Positions 35,745 through 46,267 of a DNA stretch of 64,000 nucleotides are shown one piece after another (the stretch's first letter is position 1; each line of letters opens with the position of its first letter). Source of the stretch: Xanthostigma xanthostigma (Eukaryota; Arthropoda; Insecta; Raphidioptera; Raphidiidae). The notes below the pieces were generated by a model that searched no databases, had not been told where the DNA came from, and was given only the letters and a program-made list of their open reading frames with translations. The stretch covers positions 31,803,108-31,867,107 of the forward strand of contig OY754467.1 in NCBI GenBank assembly GCA_963575645.1, written 5' to 3'. A program made the translations under genes and the position numbers.

Positions 35745-36335
35745 TCATTCCAACCCATACGTGGGGAATGTCACTAGTTTAGGATAAAAATCGCTTTTCG
35801 AAAATTTCGTTTTGAGGTCCCCCGAATCCAAAAACATATTTTTGGAAAAACTCTGTGCGTCTGTTAGTCTGTGAGCACGATACAGGTCAAACGGATGATC
35901 GGATTGAAACCATATTTTGGGAGGATGTTTGGTATGCAAATATGAAGAGCTCTATTGTTTTTGGGGAATATCGGCGCATGCGCAGAAAGGATATATGCTA
36001 TAACGGCGTTTTTTTGTATAATAATTATACACTTTTTTGTTAAAACATTTTATTTCTAATCTTTATAGTTTCGGAAATATTTTGAAAATAAAAAAACATT
36101 CAGCAGTTCTTTTGTTTCGTAGATTTGTCAGAAACAAATTAGTTAAGCATGCTTTGATTAATTTTTACATGACATGAACATATTATGTAGGTAACCACGG
36201 CAACGAATAGCAAATATCATATTGAATACTAGCCATTACCCGCATCAACTGACGCGATATCAGAAATTTTGTTCTCTATACTATATCAAATGTCAATATT
36301 TTTTAAGTTGAAATGGTCCCGTCGCCCAATTGACT
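35745..36335 (+). repeat. ACTAGTTTAGGATAAAA repeat, copy 3 (interrupted)
   Basis: The left part at 35745-35945 ends GGATTGAAACCATATTTTGG, and the right part at 36303-36335 reads GGTCCCGTCGCCCAATTGAC. About 340 bp of other AT-rich sequence separates them, so either this copy carries an insertion or copy 2 has a deletion. Confidence 0.62.
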
Positions 36336-36503
36336 AGAGTTTTGCCCTCAGGGCGGAACACCCTTAAGTTATTATTGTTTTACAAATAGAACACAAGTTT
36401 ATAATATAGTTATGACATGTTAAATGATCAAAAATGAAAATAAGAATTATAATCTAAGCTGAGCTGACTTTTTATTTTTTTTTTCGGTTGAGAAAATTTG
36501 CTT

Positions 36504-36704
36504 TTAGATATTATCAGGTTTATTTTTTAAATATGAATAGAACTGTTGGCATGGCTCTAAATTACCCATTGTTATCAAAATGACTTCTGACACCGCGATT
36601 TCTAATTGTGTTTTTTTACTCGTCCATATTTTATTCATATGGGAAAACACTCTTTCGACTGGAGCATTACTGCCAGGCAGACATAATATGTTCTCGATTA
36701 TTAT
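36504..36704 (-). pseudogene. hAT transposase C-terminal dimerisation domain remnant
   Basis: 67 codons with a stop. The translation includes IENILCLPGSNAPVERVFSH then MNKIWTSKKTQLEIAV and ends FYSYLKNKPDNI. The SNAxVERVFSxMNxxWT signature marks the hAT dimerisation domain near the end of the transposase. Another frame just upstream (about 36705-36765) reads NEINRLKDNLTFVRIF, so the gene is frameshifted near 36705. No BED finger or DDE core was found; the rest is lost or unrecognisable. It ends about 120 bp from the hAT MITE at 36822, but no shared termini show they belong together. Confidence 0.82.
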
Positions 36705-36821
36705 ACGAAAATTCGTACAAATGTCAAATTGTCTTTCAGCCGATTAATTTCATTCGCGGTCTGTATTGCAGACACGGTCAAAGCGGGACGTATGGTCTCG
36801 TTAGATATATAGTCTGTAGAT

Positions 36822-37357
36822 CAGTGATTCCCAAAGTGGTCTATATCGACCCCCAGGGGTCGACAACAACTTGCAAGGGGTTCATGTCGGCGGGAAAAAA
36901 CTGGGGGTCCATGAAATGAAAATGGAGGTCGACGATAGTGAACCTCCTAACAAAAAAAGAAACAAACTGGACACCGTTAACCGAAAAGATTTAAGATTAA
37001 ATCTAACTAAATTGATGCCAAATGTTGAAAAATTATTAAAGCATCAGGTTCATCCCTCACACTTAAAGCATATATTTTTTGCTTAGTTATTTTATGTAAC
37101 AGAAAGTAGGTAAATTTTAATTTGATTCGTTTAATTTGAATCTAATTAATAAATGCATAAAAATAAACATTTTGCACTATATTTCACTGCCGTTATAAAT
37201 TTAAATCGTTCAAAGTTAGTTGCACTATACCGGTTGTCAAAAATACATTTGAAATTAATGAATTTGCAAAAAATCAATATCAGATAAGCAGGGGGTCTAC
37301 CCAAAACCGAGAAACATGGCAAATGGTCTACGAGACAAAAAAGTTTGGGGACCTCTG
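36822..37357 (-). mobile_element. hAT-type MITE, CAGAGGTCCCC family, copy 2
   Basis: Reverse of 24274-24733: starts CAGTGATTCCCAAAGTGGTC and ends AAGTTTGGGGACCTCTG. The flanks CTGTAGAT and TTGTAGAT match at 7 of 8 bases. The overlapping open frames are element sequence, not genes. Confidence 0.88.
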
Positions 37358-37439
37358 TTGTAGATGTACCACAGCGCACGGAGTGCCTCATCCAAGTTCT
37401 CGCAAAGCACTGTACACTACCTATATTTATACGAACCAT

Positions 37440-37660
37440 TTCGTTCCCTCTTCGACCCCCTCTATCATCGATGTTAAATTATTATACTTTACAGAACTGA
37501 TTTTTTTCAGGGGGATTAATACTACCATAAAGAAGCAGTATTACACATTTCATTCGTTTAGGTCGAATAGTTTCCAAGATACGAGTGTCCAAAAATCACG
37601 ATTTTGGGCATTTAATTTACTGATAATGGACATCACAATAATTCACAAACGTCTAGCCGG
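37440..37660 (+). repeat. CAGGGGGATTAATACTACCATA repeat, copy 1
   Basis: AACTGATTTTTTTCAGGGGG, ACTACCATAAAGAAGCAGTA and CACGATTTTGGGCATTTAAT. It matches 54945-55090 in reverse. Part of an overlapping open frame that is not a gene. Confidence 0.68.
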
Positions 37661-39225
37661 TGCTGAGAGCACCTACACGAAGGCATCAATCGGTCGTCTA
37701 AAGACTATTGTCTCTTCGCGTCTAGTCTGTGCTGAGATATAATGAACTATAGAATATAATATTATGTGCCTAGGTAATATTTCAGTAAGATACGAGTAAG
37801 TAAGAATATAACTTTACAAAAAGTATTGAAATCCCACCAAACAAACAAATAAGAAAAATGAGCCTAGTTTGATACAAATAACAAGTCGGTTTGCCGGATT
37901 TTCCGAAAAAATTAAGTAAGATCCTGTAGCACATTATGCAGTGGTGAATTATTACACGAACACGGCATAAGAAACGTACAATGGAGGCCTCAGTATCGCA
38001 AGGGTCTCAAAAAATCAAAAAGAAAACCAGATTTTATTTTTAACGTTTTCCTTAATTGATAAAAAGTATAAAATATTTCGAGGGAATCTCAAAATCAAAT
38101 AGCATTTAGGGACACTCAATTACTTTAATCCGCTACTGCCTGTATGATTATGACAGTGATGTACTTAACCCCATGACTGATAAGAGATTGTTCGAAATTC
38201 AGATCCCCACTTAAAGTTGTCTGTCAATTGTTAATAATTGAATAATCGTCTAATAATTGCAGTGCTCCATTGTTATGCATTCTATTAATTTGTTTATTGT
38301 TGTGTATTTCTAAAACTAAAGTACGTGCCAGTTTTATTATTAGCTAATTATTGGACCGCTTTAACCGGATATCATATTAATATTTTCAAATAGACAAATA
38401 AAATAAATATTCTGTATAGATTAAATTATTTTTTATGATTCAATTATATCAACTAAGGCATAGCCCCAATGGTTTTCCTGATGAGATTTTTGTAATAAAC
38501 TACCGGGTTGTAAATTTCTGTTTTCGCTCATTGCTTATTCCCCCATACTAACGTAATTATGCGCAATATGTTGTTATTCTAGAAAGTATAAAGTATTTTT
38601 AAATCCATTTGTCACTGAAAGAGTATTCAAATCCCAGCAAACTGTTATGACACTATTCTGTATACTCATTGTTAAAATGATTAGCGCTGTTAAATTTCAG
38701 TCTGATTTTAACTTATAAATGTTATGTTAAAGTCAGAAAGTTTCATGCTCACTTGCAGAAAGCATTGTCAGAAAATCTGATTTGACAATGCATGATTTTT
38801 TGAGACAATACATATTTCTCCATCTGAAAAGCACTGTATATAGAATTTTAAATAGATCCTGCTCTAAAAATAACTGACCGATTGAAGCGATATTTTTCTT
38901 AAACTGTGTATACATTTATTTAACATCGTTTTTTGTAGCTTTTTTTGTGTAGAACAATCATTTGTTTTTGTGGGAGCCACTGAGTACACTCTAATGTTCT
39001 AAATAACAGGGAGTCTGAATACGATATTGCTTTTGATGTATGGGGACTGTAATTTATATGATCACAATCTAAAGTCGTTGTCAAATAAATTTTTGAAGTA
39101 AAACTTCTTTACGCACCCTTGACTTGGAAAGTAAGCTGGTGAATGCGTAACGAGAGATTTACGGAAGTGTGATCGGGCGAGGCGAACGGAGGTTGAGAGG
39201 GAGATAGAAAGATAGAAAGAGGATG
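37661..39225. other. No gene seen
   Basis: AT-rich, no open frame above 60 codons except a featureless one at 38733-38915. Confidence 0.5.
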
Positions 39226-39371
39226 ACAAATACTTCACTGGCTAGTGGCGCCATCAGGTGGCCGACACAAATACTTCACTGGCTAGTGGCGCCATCAGGT
39301 GGCCGAAAATATAAGCAGTACTAACAATAGAATGACACATACTTTACTTGCCAGTGGCGCTATCGGGTAAC
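39226..39371. repeat. 41-bp tandem repeat with a third diverged unit
   Basis: ACAAATACTTCACTGGCTAG and TGGCGCCATCAGGTGGCCGA occur twice without change (39226, 39267), and once diverged at 39334-39371 (CTTGCCAGTGGCGCTATCGG). Identical neighbouring units point to a recent duplication. Confidence 0.88.
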
Positions 39372-40340
39372 AGAAAAAAGTTTTGTAAACCTACTTAATT
39401 TGCAGAGCTAAATAATATTTCATAAAGATTTACGCTTAAAATCCAACGAGAGCTAAGTAATTGCAATGTATTACTTTTGTTTTCATTATCTTTATGTTTA
39501 TATTTCTTTCTTCTTACATTAGACTGTACATTTCGGTCTTGAACAATTTTATAAATTAATATTTTGTTCAAACAATAAATATTTTACGTTTAAAGTAAAT
39601 AAAATTGTAAATTCATTTTAAAGTTCATATTTTGTGAATTTTCGGGTGAATACAAATTATAGCAGGAAGAAGTTTTAATTCAGTCGTGTGGTCTAAAGCA
39701 GACTGGTTTTTTTTTAGAATCCTTTCTGCAACCCAACATCAAAGTGATAAAAAATTAACAACACTTATTCTCACAGTTACATTGACCAGACAAAATAACA
39801 CCTTGATATAATATTACGCTATTGAATGGAACACTAACGCCTGTATGTTAGATTACTGAACTAACAGCGAGCAAATATTTTGTATGCAGAGAATACTCAG
39901 AAGAAAGCTTCCAGACAATCTAAAAGAATGTTTCACTGAAAAAATATAAAAAATATAATAAATTACATATATAATACAAATATAATAAATAAAATATAAT
40001 TAACTAATTTAGATTTACTTTACCAGCTTACCTGTAACATAATATTGTAAAATACTTACCTTACTACGTAACTCTTTATATGCATTATACGATATATAGA
40101 TTTTGTGCTAATGACATCGAGTCGATGCACCTTTCTTTTTAAACTAAAAAAAAATATTTTGTGTCAAAACTGTAAATTTTGCTAATGAGCCACTAAAAAC
40201 ATGCCGACGTTATTATACTTCTCTATGACCTATTAGAAAACACTGCCAGGGTTCGAATAAAAATATTTGTCATAAATGTTTTTATCAACATAACCCATAC
40301 ACTTGGGATTTGGGAAGCAGCTGTTTCCTCCCCTTGGATA

Positions 40341-40691
40341 CAAGACCGTAGGCAGGCGGGGGTGTTTTGGGGGTCCCCCCCCCGAAATGCCTTAGCCAAC
40401 CCACCATTACGCAAACTAAAATATGTTCGACTCTTTTTTCGAACCTGTGATACAATAATTGGATTCCACGTTTTTCGGAACGAGTAAAATCGAAATGTAA
40501 TGCATTGTTAATAAATTAAATGCATCATTAAAGTCTTTCGTTGAAATCTACGTCGGCTGCCTTTTAATTAAATTTGTATTTATGTAAAATTATAATATAT
40601 TATGTATGCTTCTTTTCAAATAAAGTTATTACTTACTGTCTCTGGTCCAGAGCTTGACTTCCCCCGAAGTGAATTTCTAGCTACGGCCTTG
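40341..40691. mobile_element. hAT-type MITE, CAAGRCCGTAG ends
   Basis: Left end CAAGACCGTAGGCAG, right end CTAGCTACGGCCTTG. The flanks CTTGGATA (40333-40340) and CTTGGATC (40692-40699) match at 7 of 8 bases. 351 bp, non-coding. The minus open frame at 40223-40414 crosses its edge and is not a gene. Confidence 0.85.
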
Positions 40692-40699
40692 CTTGGATC

Positions 40700-42064
40700 T
40701 TGAATACAGTGTGAAAATTCCTTTTTTATTTCCCGTTATTGAACTTTGGTGTTTGAAATTTCCCCCAATTTAACTTAGAACATTTGAACTACCGTTTGAA
40801 CTTTATGATCTAATTTCAATATAACTGATGTCTATGATTCTTGCCCCTTCTCTTAGAACAAAATTCTGCCTACACCCTTGCTCATATAAAAAGTTAACGT
40901 GTTTAACAAAATTTTTTACTTAAATTTATAGTGGCGTGTGTGAGTCGGACGAACATGTAAATATTTAGAGCCGGAACGAGATTACCTCCCCCCCGTGTTG
41001 ATGGTGATATTAAAATTTTTCTTAGCGGTAGCGAAACCTCCCAAAACGGTCAATAACTACCTCCGAACGGGGTTAAACGCGCATTACGTTATTCCCTTTC
41101 CGACAAAAAATGTTTTTCCCTTTTTTTGAGTAGGTACTATATGCTGAGCACGGTGGTGGTGTTGAAAATTTCCACCGACTATTAATATTCTGTGTGATAA
41201 TTAATTAATTATCTGATTATACTTTTTTTGCTCGAAATAATAAATAATAAAGAATTTAAATAAATATTTTTGGAATTGTTTTTTTTTTTTATTTTCACAT
41301 TTACAATTGAGATGTGTCCAAATTTCCATTTCTATAATACGTACCATACTTCTGTGGCCACTTCCATATCATCATGGATTGCCCCATGACTAGCTTACGT
41401 AAACATTTTGTCTGTGTATTCATAGTTCATACATATAAAATCCGGCGGCCAGCTCTGGCACTATTTATATAATAATTATGTAAAAAAACGTCAAATCACA
41501 TCTTCAAATAATATATTTTTATTTTTCACAAATGTTTTTTTAATCAATAATTTAAGTTATCCTAAAGCTTAGAATAAAAAATATTTTTTTAATTACATAA
41601 AAATATTTTAAATAATTTTTTTCTACGTATCGTATAAATTAAATTTATACTGTAGATACAGAATTTTTTAACTTTACTAATTTGGTAAATTAATCGTTGT
41701 TAGGAAGTTTCATTTACATGAATTATATTTGTCTTTAAATGATTTTTGCTTCCTTTAAAAGGAAATTAGATTGGTATGTCGAAATATAATTTTTAGTTTT
41801 TAAGTTTACTTTGAGATATTGCATTATTAAAATATAAATTATGATTTTTACTTAACAATAAAACAAACCGAAGCAAAGTAATAAAATCTTATCTTTTTGA
41901 AACAGAAAGAAAAATATTGTCTGTCGAAGTCGACGTTAACAATTTTTTGTTTCTTTTATGTACACAGTGATTTTTTCCAGTTCATTGATCAAATCTAAAT
42001 AAATAAGTTTTAGAAATCAGCAATTTCAGTTCTCAAATAATATAAGGTTCAATATGCCATATAG
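40700..42064. other. No gene seen
   Basis: A GC-richer patch at 40970-41110 (CTCCCCCCCGTGTTGATGG) lies in otherwise very AT-rich sequence without open frames. Confidence 0.5.
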
Positions 42065-42220
42065 CAGCTGTTCTTAACGTGACCCAGGAGTCTGCAACTT
42101 CTATATTATCAGGGGGGCAATATTTTTTTTAAATATTATATCGATTTTTACAAAACAAAATTTTAAAAAACTGTGTATTTGAACAAAAGTCTGCAAAATA
42201 TCAAAAGTTAAGAACCACTG
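42065..42220. mobile_element. Possible small hAT MITE
   Basis: Ends CAGCTGTTCTTAACG and AGTTAAGAACCACTG are inverted copies in hAT CAG-CTG style. The 8-bp flanks do not match, so the call is tentative. Confidence 0.45.
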
Positions 42221-42476
42221 GCACCTGCACTTTTTAACTGATTTTTTCCAATAAAAGTTACATTAAAATCAGAAATTCAAAATGTATGGTGACACGTCAA
42301 AAAAAGATTTTATAAATGATGTTTTATTTATTAAAAAATCACATACTTACACGTCATATTGTCGTAAATTCACTTTTTACTTAAATTGTCATAATTTAGT
42401 CTAAGATATTGATTTAATATCAAAAATCAAAATCTAGGTAAATTTCGTAATAATTTCAAATCATTAAAATAAAATT

Positions 42477-43004
42477 TTGTTTTTCGGTCCCATTCGCTAT
42501 TGTTTTAGCATTGGGCCTAAAAAAAATTTCCCAAAATTTCAGCTTCCGAGTTTGTTTCCCATATGGGAAAAACGACGTTTTCACTCAAACTTGGATAGCT
42601 GGTAGAAAAATATTTTGTAGAGAACGAAATTTTCCACCAAAATATCCTTAGTACTAAATCCATGAATTCATTATTTTCAAAAATATGTTCGTTGAAACAT
42701 TCTCATAAAAATCGGATTTCATTTTTATGAAAATGTTCAAACGAACATATCTATGAAAATAATAAATTCATGGATTAAGTACCTATCAAGGACCTTTTTT
42801 GTAGGAAATTTAATTCTTTACAAAATGCTGCTATCAAAAATTTAAAAAAAATCCACAGCTATCCAAGTTTGAGTATAAACGTCGTTTTTCCCTTGTTAAT
42901 TAAATGGGGACAAACTCGATTTGCGCCGTTAACAGTTTTGATTTAGGAAACTGAAATTTTGGGAGATTTTTTTTAGGCCCAATACTAAACATTAGGACCG
43001 AAAA
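42477..43004. mobile_element. Foldback, about 250-bp arms
   Basis: TTTTTCGGTCC, GGGCCTAAAAAAAATTTCCC, AACGACGTTTTCACTCAAAC and TCCATGAATTCATTATTTTC at the left are mirrored from 42730 to 43004 (AGGCCCAATACTAAACATTA, then GGACCGAAAAA). The centre is near 42720-42730. Non-coding. Confidence 0.85.
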
Positions 43005-43159
43005 AAAAAAACACCCTAGCACACACATATAATGACAACATTTGTCAGTTAAAAATAAAATCATAGGGTGCGTAATCACTTAAAATACAAAAGGATAAAT
43101 TATTGTAAACAACGCGTAGACAATGTATTTTACTTAGTTTATGCTCTTGAATATTTTAT

Positions 43160-44218
43160 CAACAGTATATTTCTAATAAAGATGTAAAGTTTGTATGCAT
43201 CTTTGTTTGTTTGTATGCTCAGGAACTACTTAATCGATTTGAAAAATTATTTCACTGTTTACTCTTGATTATTTTTTGCCAAGCCAAAACCTAGAGATGG
43301 CACACAGACACTACTTAAACTACTTGGTCCCTAAATTTATTCAATACACTACACAAGAACTTCGTATAATACATTCTGTTAATTGCTTCAAAAAACAAGT
43401 GAGAAAGCGGTTGCAAAATCCAAATAGAAATGACTAATTGAATAACTTTTCTTTAATAATTTAGTCTGCATTATAACACAAAAGCTCTTCACAACCACAT
43501 CCATACGCTACACATCACGCTCACACAACACAAACACATACACATTTACACGTCAGGCATTGATATTTGGAAATCTCTAAATAGTATAAGACAAAGTCGC
43601 TATCACGTCTGTCTGTTCGTTTAGTTCGCCTAAACTACGCAATGGATTTGGATACGGTTTTCATCGTCATTTGGAGAATTTCTTCCGAGAGGTTAATATC
43701 AAATTTAAATATAATAGAGAAATCTAGAGGGTTTTTAATCACGTCGGAAAAAGACGCTTTTAGGGCGTTTACATGGCTTACGCTGAAAAACCCATAAGAG
43801 ATACATCAAATTAATGTAGGTACCTACCACAGGAATTGTAGGTCTTAGGAAGAAAGTTCGCGATAGCATATGACGTATATCTTCTAAGAAAGACCCAAAT
43901 TAACCATTTCTATCTTTCAAAATAATGACTTATTTGCAAAGCTATTTCTTTAATATGTTAGTCATTTAATTTAGATCAAAATTGACCTTTAGGTACACTA
44001 AATCATTTAAATGCATAAGTACCTACCTTAGAAGATGTCACAGTTTTAAAAATTATTCGCAATAAAATAATTGTAGTTTAATTACAGTTTACTTGCTTAA
44101 TGCTTGGCGAAACTTCCAAGGCTATTTCGACCGAGATAATATTAATCCTTATCCAATTAAACATGTTATAACAGGCAATCTACAAAACCGGACGAAGTCG
44201 GGGACCGGAATGCTAGTT
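43160..44218 (-). repeat. CCGGTCCCCGACTTCGTCCGG repeat
   Basis: Minus orientation. Starts near 44216 (AGCATTCCGGTCCCCGACTT) and ends in the region of TGTATGCATCTTTGTTTGTT near 43200. Between lie phrases usual for these repeats (TAGTTCGCCTAAACTACGCA at 43622). RTE-like class, partly degraded; limits approximate. Confidence 0.5.
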
Positions 44219-44496
44219 TGGAAAATAAAATAAGTATAGATACTTACATACATTTAAGCTGTTCGTATAGGTATTTCTACAGAAACTCGTTAAAAGAAAC
44301 TATGTCTACATTGCCTACACATTGTTTACATATAAACGATGTAGATTAAATACTACAAAAAAATCACTTCATACAAAAATAATAAAAAGTACTTACGTCA
44401 CTACGAAGAAACGTTTCGGTTTCTTTAATACCAATTAGATCAGATCTTTAGTAAACGCATTTTTGTAATACGTGCATTGAAAGTGCAACATTAGTA

Positions 44497-45038
44497 TATA
44501 TGTTACGGTTAATACGAGAAACTAGTTTATTCGCGAATTAACCGGCTAATACCCGAATTAACCAATACAGCCGGTTATTACCAAAGAAAGAAATATGATT
44601 TAACAATTTTCGCAAATTATTCGGTTAAAACGCGAATTAGACAATATTATCGGTTATATCCGATAGCTCTTGGCTCTTTCGCGAATTAGCCGGATAATAT
44701 GTTAAGTAAGCAATTAACCTCAAATTCATAGACGTGCGTATAAGTAGTGAGCTGTAATTTTTATAAAAATAATACAAAATAACAAATGTTCTCCAAATAA
44801 AATAAAACAACACTGATAAAAAACAAATAGATTTATCATAAAAATAAGAATACCTACTTAGGAATCAAAACTAATGACAATAAACGTTTTATACGGTTGC
44901 TTTTGGATAATTCGCGTTTTAACCTGCTTGCACTTGATAATAGGCGAAAAAGCGAGAAACTAAGACATATTCGGCATTTATCCTTGACGCCGGTTAATTC
45001 GCGAATAAACTAGTTTCTCGTATTAGCCGTAACATATA
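44497..45038. mobile_element. TATATGTTACGG element, 542-bp copy
   Basis: Ends match the 148-bp foldback: TATATGTTACGGTTAATACG with TTCGCGAATTAACCGGCTAA on the left, and the inverted TTAATTCGCGAATAAACTAG with CGTAACATATA on the right. The interior has further CGCGAATTA/CGGTTA words and no ORF. Like the 148-bp copy, it follows TTAGTA. Confidence 0.82.
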
Positions 45039-45239
45039 TACTTGTTCTCGGGGACGAAAGTTGGTTTTAGCATACTTAATAAATGTAATGCATGTACAAA
45101 TCAATAGTAAAGTGCTTTCGTCCCTTGGAAAACTTCGCCATCCTGCACAATGATTGTCAACTATATCTCAAAGTTCTCCTAACCTGCAACATCCATTTAG
45201 GGTGTTTTTTAATGCTTTTAATGCTGTTCATTCACGCAC

Positions 45240-45887
45240 TTATAGGTAGAGAGCTAGTGACCATTTTACTTATAGTATTTCCTCAAACCTGAGTTTTTGT
45301 ACATTCATTAAGGGCACTACCCTGAACCGCAGTCTCGCAGGTGAGACCGGAGACAATGCGTGGATGGACTCGGTAAAAAACGTCAAACTGGAGGTGTCAT
45401 TTATATTTATCATGTTTGAAATTTCCTGAGCGATAAGTTTAGGTGCCCTTGAACACAAAAACTCAATTCTGGCATTTCGTAGCCGGGACAAACTCCGTCT
45501 GGCATAGGGTTTTCAAATCTAGTACAGGCACTGTAGACTGTACAGACACTGAAGAAACAACGAATTGTTGCTAATGTCAGATCAGAAAAAATCTGTCTTG
45601 ATGAAATATTTTGAGGGAGCTACGAATTATCATATGTTCAACCCTTTGCCAGACGGAGGTTGTCCTGGGTACAAAATGTTAGACTTCAGTTTTTGTGCTC
45701 AAGGAAATTTCAAACATGATAAAATATAAGTTCGGCATCTTTGACCGGATCCACCCACGCATTGTCCCTGGTCTCAGCTGCCAGACTGCGGTTTTTTACG
45801 TTCAGGGTAGTGCCCTTAATGAATGTACAAAACTCAGGTTTGAGGAAATACTATAAGTAAAATGATCACTAGCTCTCTCACTATTAA
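45240..45887. mobile_element. Two-layer palindrome with internal TTAA borders
   Basis: The inner part, 45312-45815, has ends GGGCACTACCCTGAAC / GTTCAGGGTAGTGCCC with TTAA on both sides. The inverted symmetry continues outside: GAGCTAGTGACCATTTTACT through TTTTTGTACATTCA on the left is mirrored by TGAATGTACAAAACTCAGGT through GATCACTAGCTCTCT on the right. GACAATGCGTGGATGGACT and CCACCCACGCATTGTCCC pair within the arms. Non-coding; it ends about 220 bp from the Irk stop codon. Confidence 0.82.
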
Positions 45888-46103
45888 TACAAAAAGTGCT
45901 GTGTGTGACTCGGGCGGAATGGGCGATTGCAACTCGTGTGATAGCCGCCCTCGTTCGCAACGGTCAACTTTCCACCCTAGTTACGCAATTTACTCTATAT
46001 AATAATATTATAAGTTAAGATCACAGCCTTTCATTTATAAGAGAACCTTAACTCTGATCCCGTCTGGGGGCGTCACGCAAATTCTACAGGCGGCGATGCG
46101 TCG

Positions 46104-46267
46104 TCACGACACGATTTCAACGGGCGCCGCGGTAACGGTAACAGGAATGGGTGAGGTAGGAATTGGTATTTCTATGGGACGATCGTCTAGCGATAAGGAA
46201 TCCACGCTAGACATGTCGAGAGTGTCGCTTGACGGCGATCTAACATAATCGCCGGGAAAAAGATGGT
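46104..46267 (-). CDS. Irk: Irk terminal coding exon: Ser/Asp- and Pro-rich tail
   Basis: 164 bp after a TTTTCAG acceptor, ending at TGA. It encodes a 54-residue variable tail: [20 protein letters not shown], then a VDSLSLDD acidic run and a Pro/Ile/Val-rich end finishing VEIVS. The last residues do not form a class I PDZ ligand. GC content is higher than in flanking DNA, as expected for coding sequence. Such tails diverge quickly, so the call rests on splice phase, position and an open frame to the stop. No AATAAA was identified with confidence downstream. Confidence 0.82.

Noticed and set aside
36608-37086. Open frames with a KKRNK-like basic stretch
   Set aside because: Partly antisense to the hAT transposase remnant and partly inside the hAT MITE 36822-37357.
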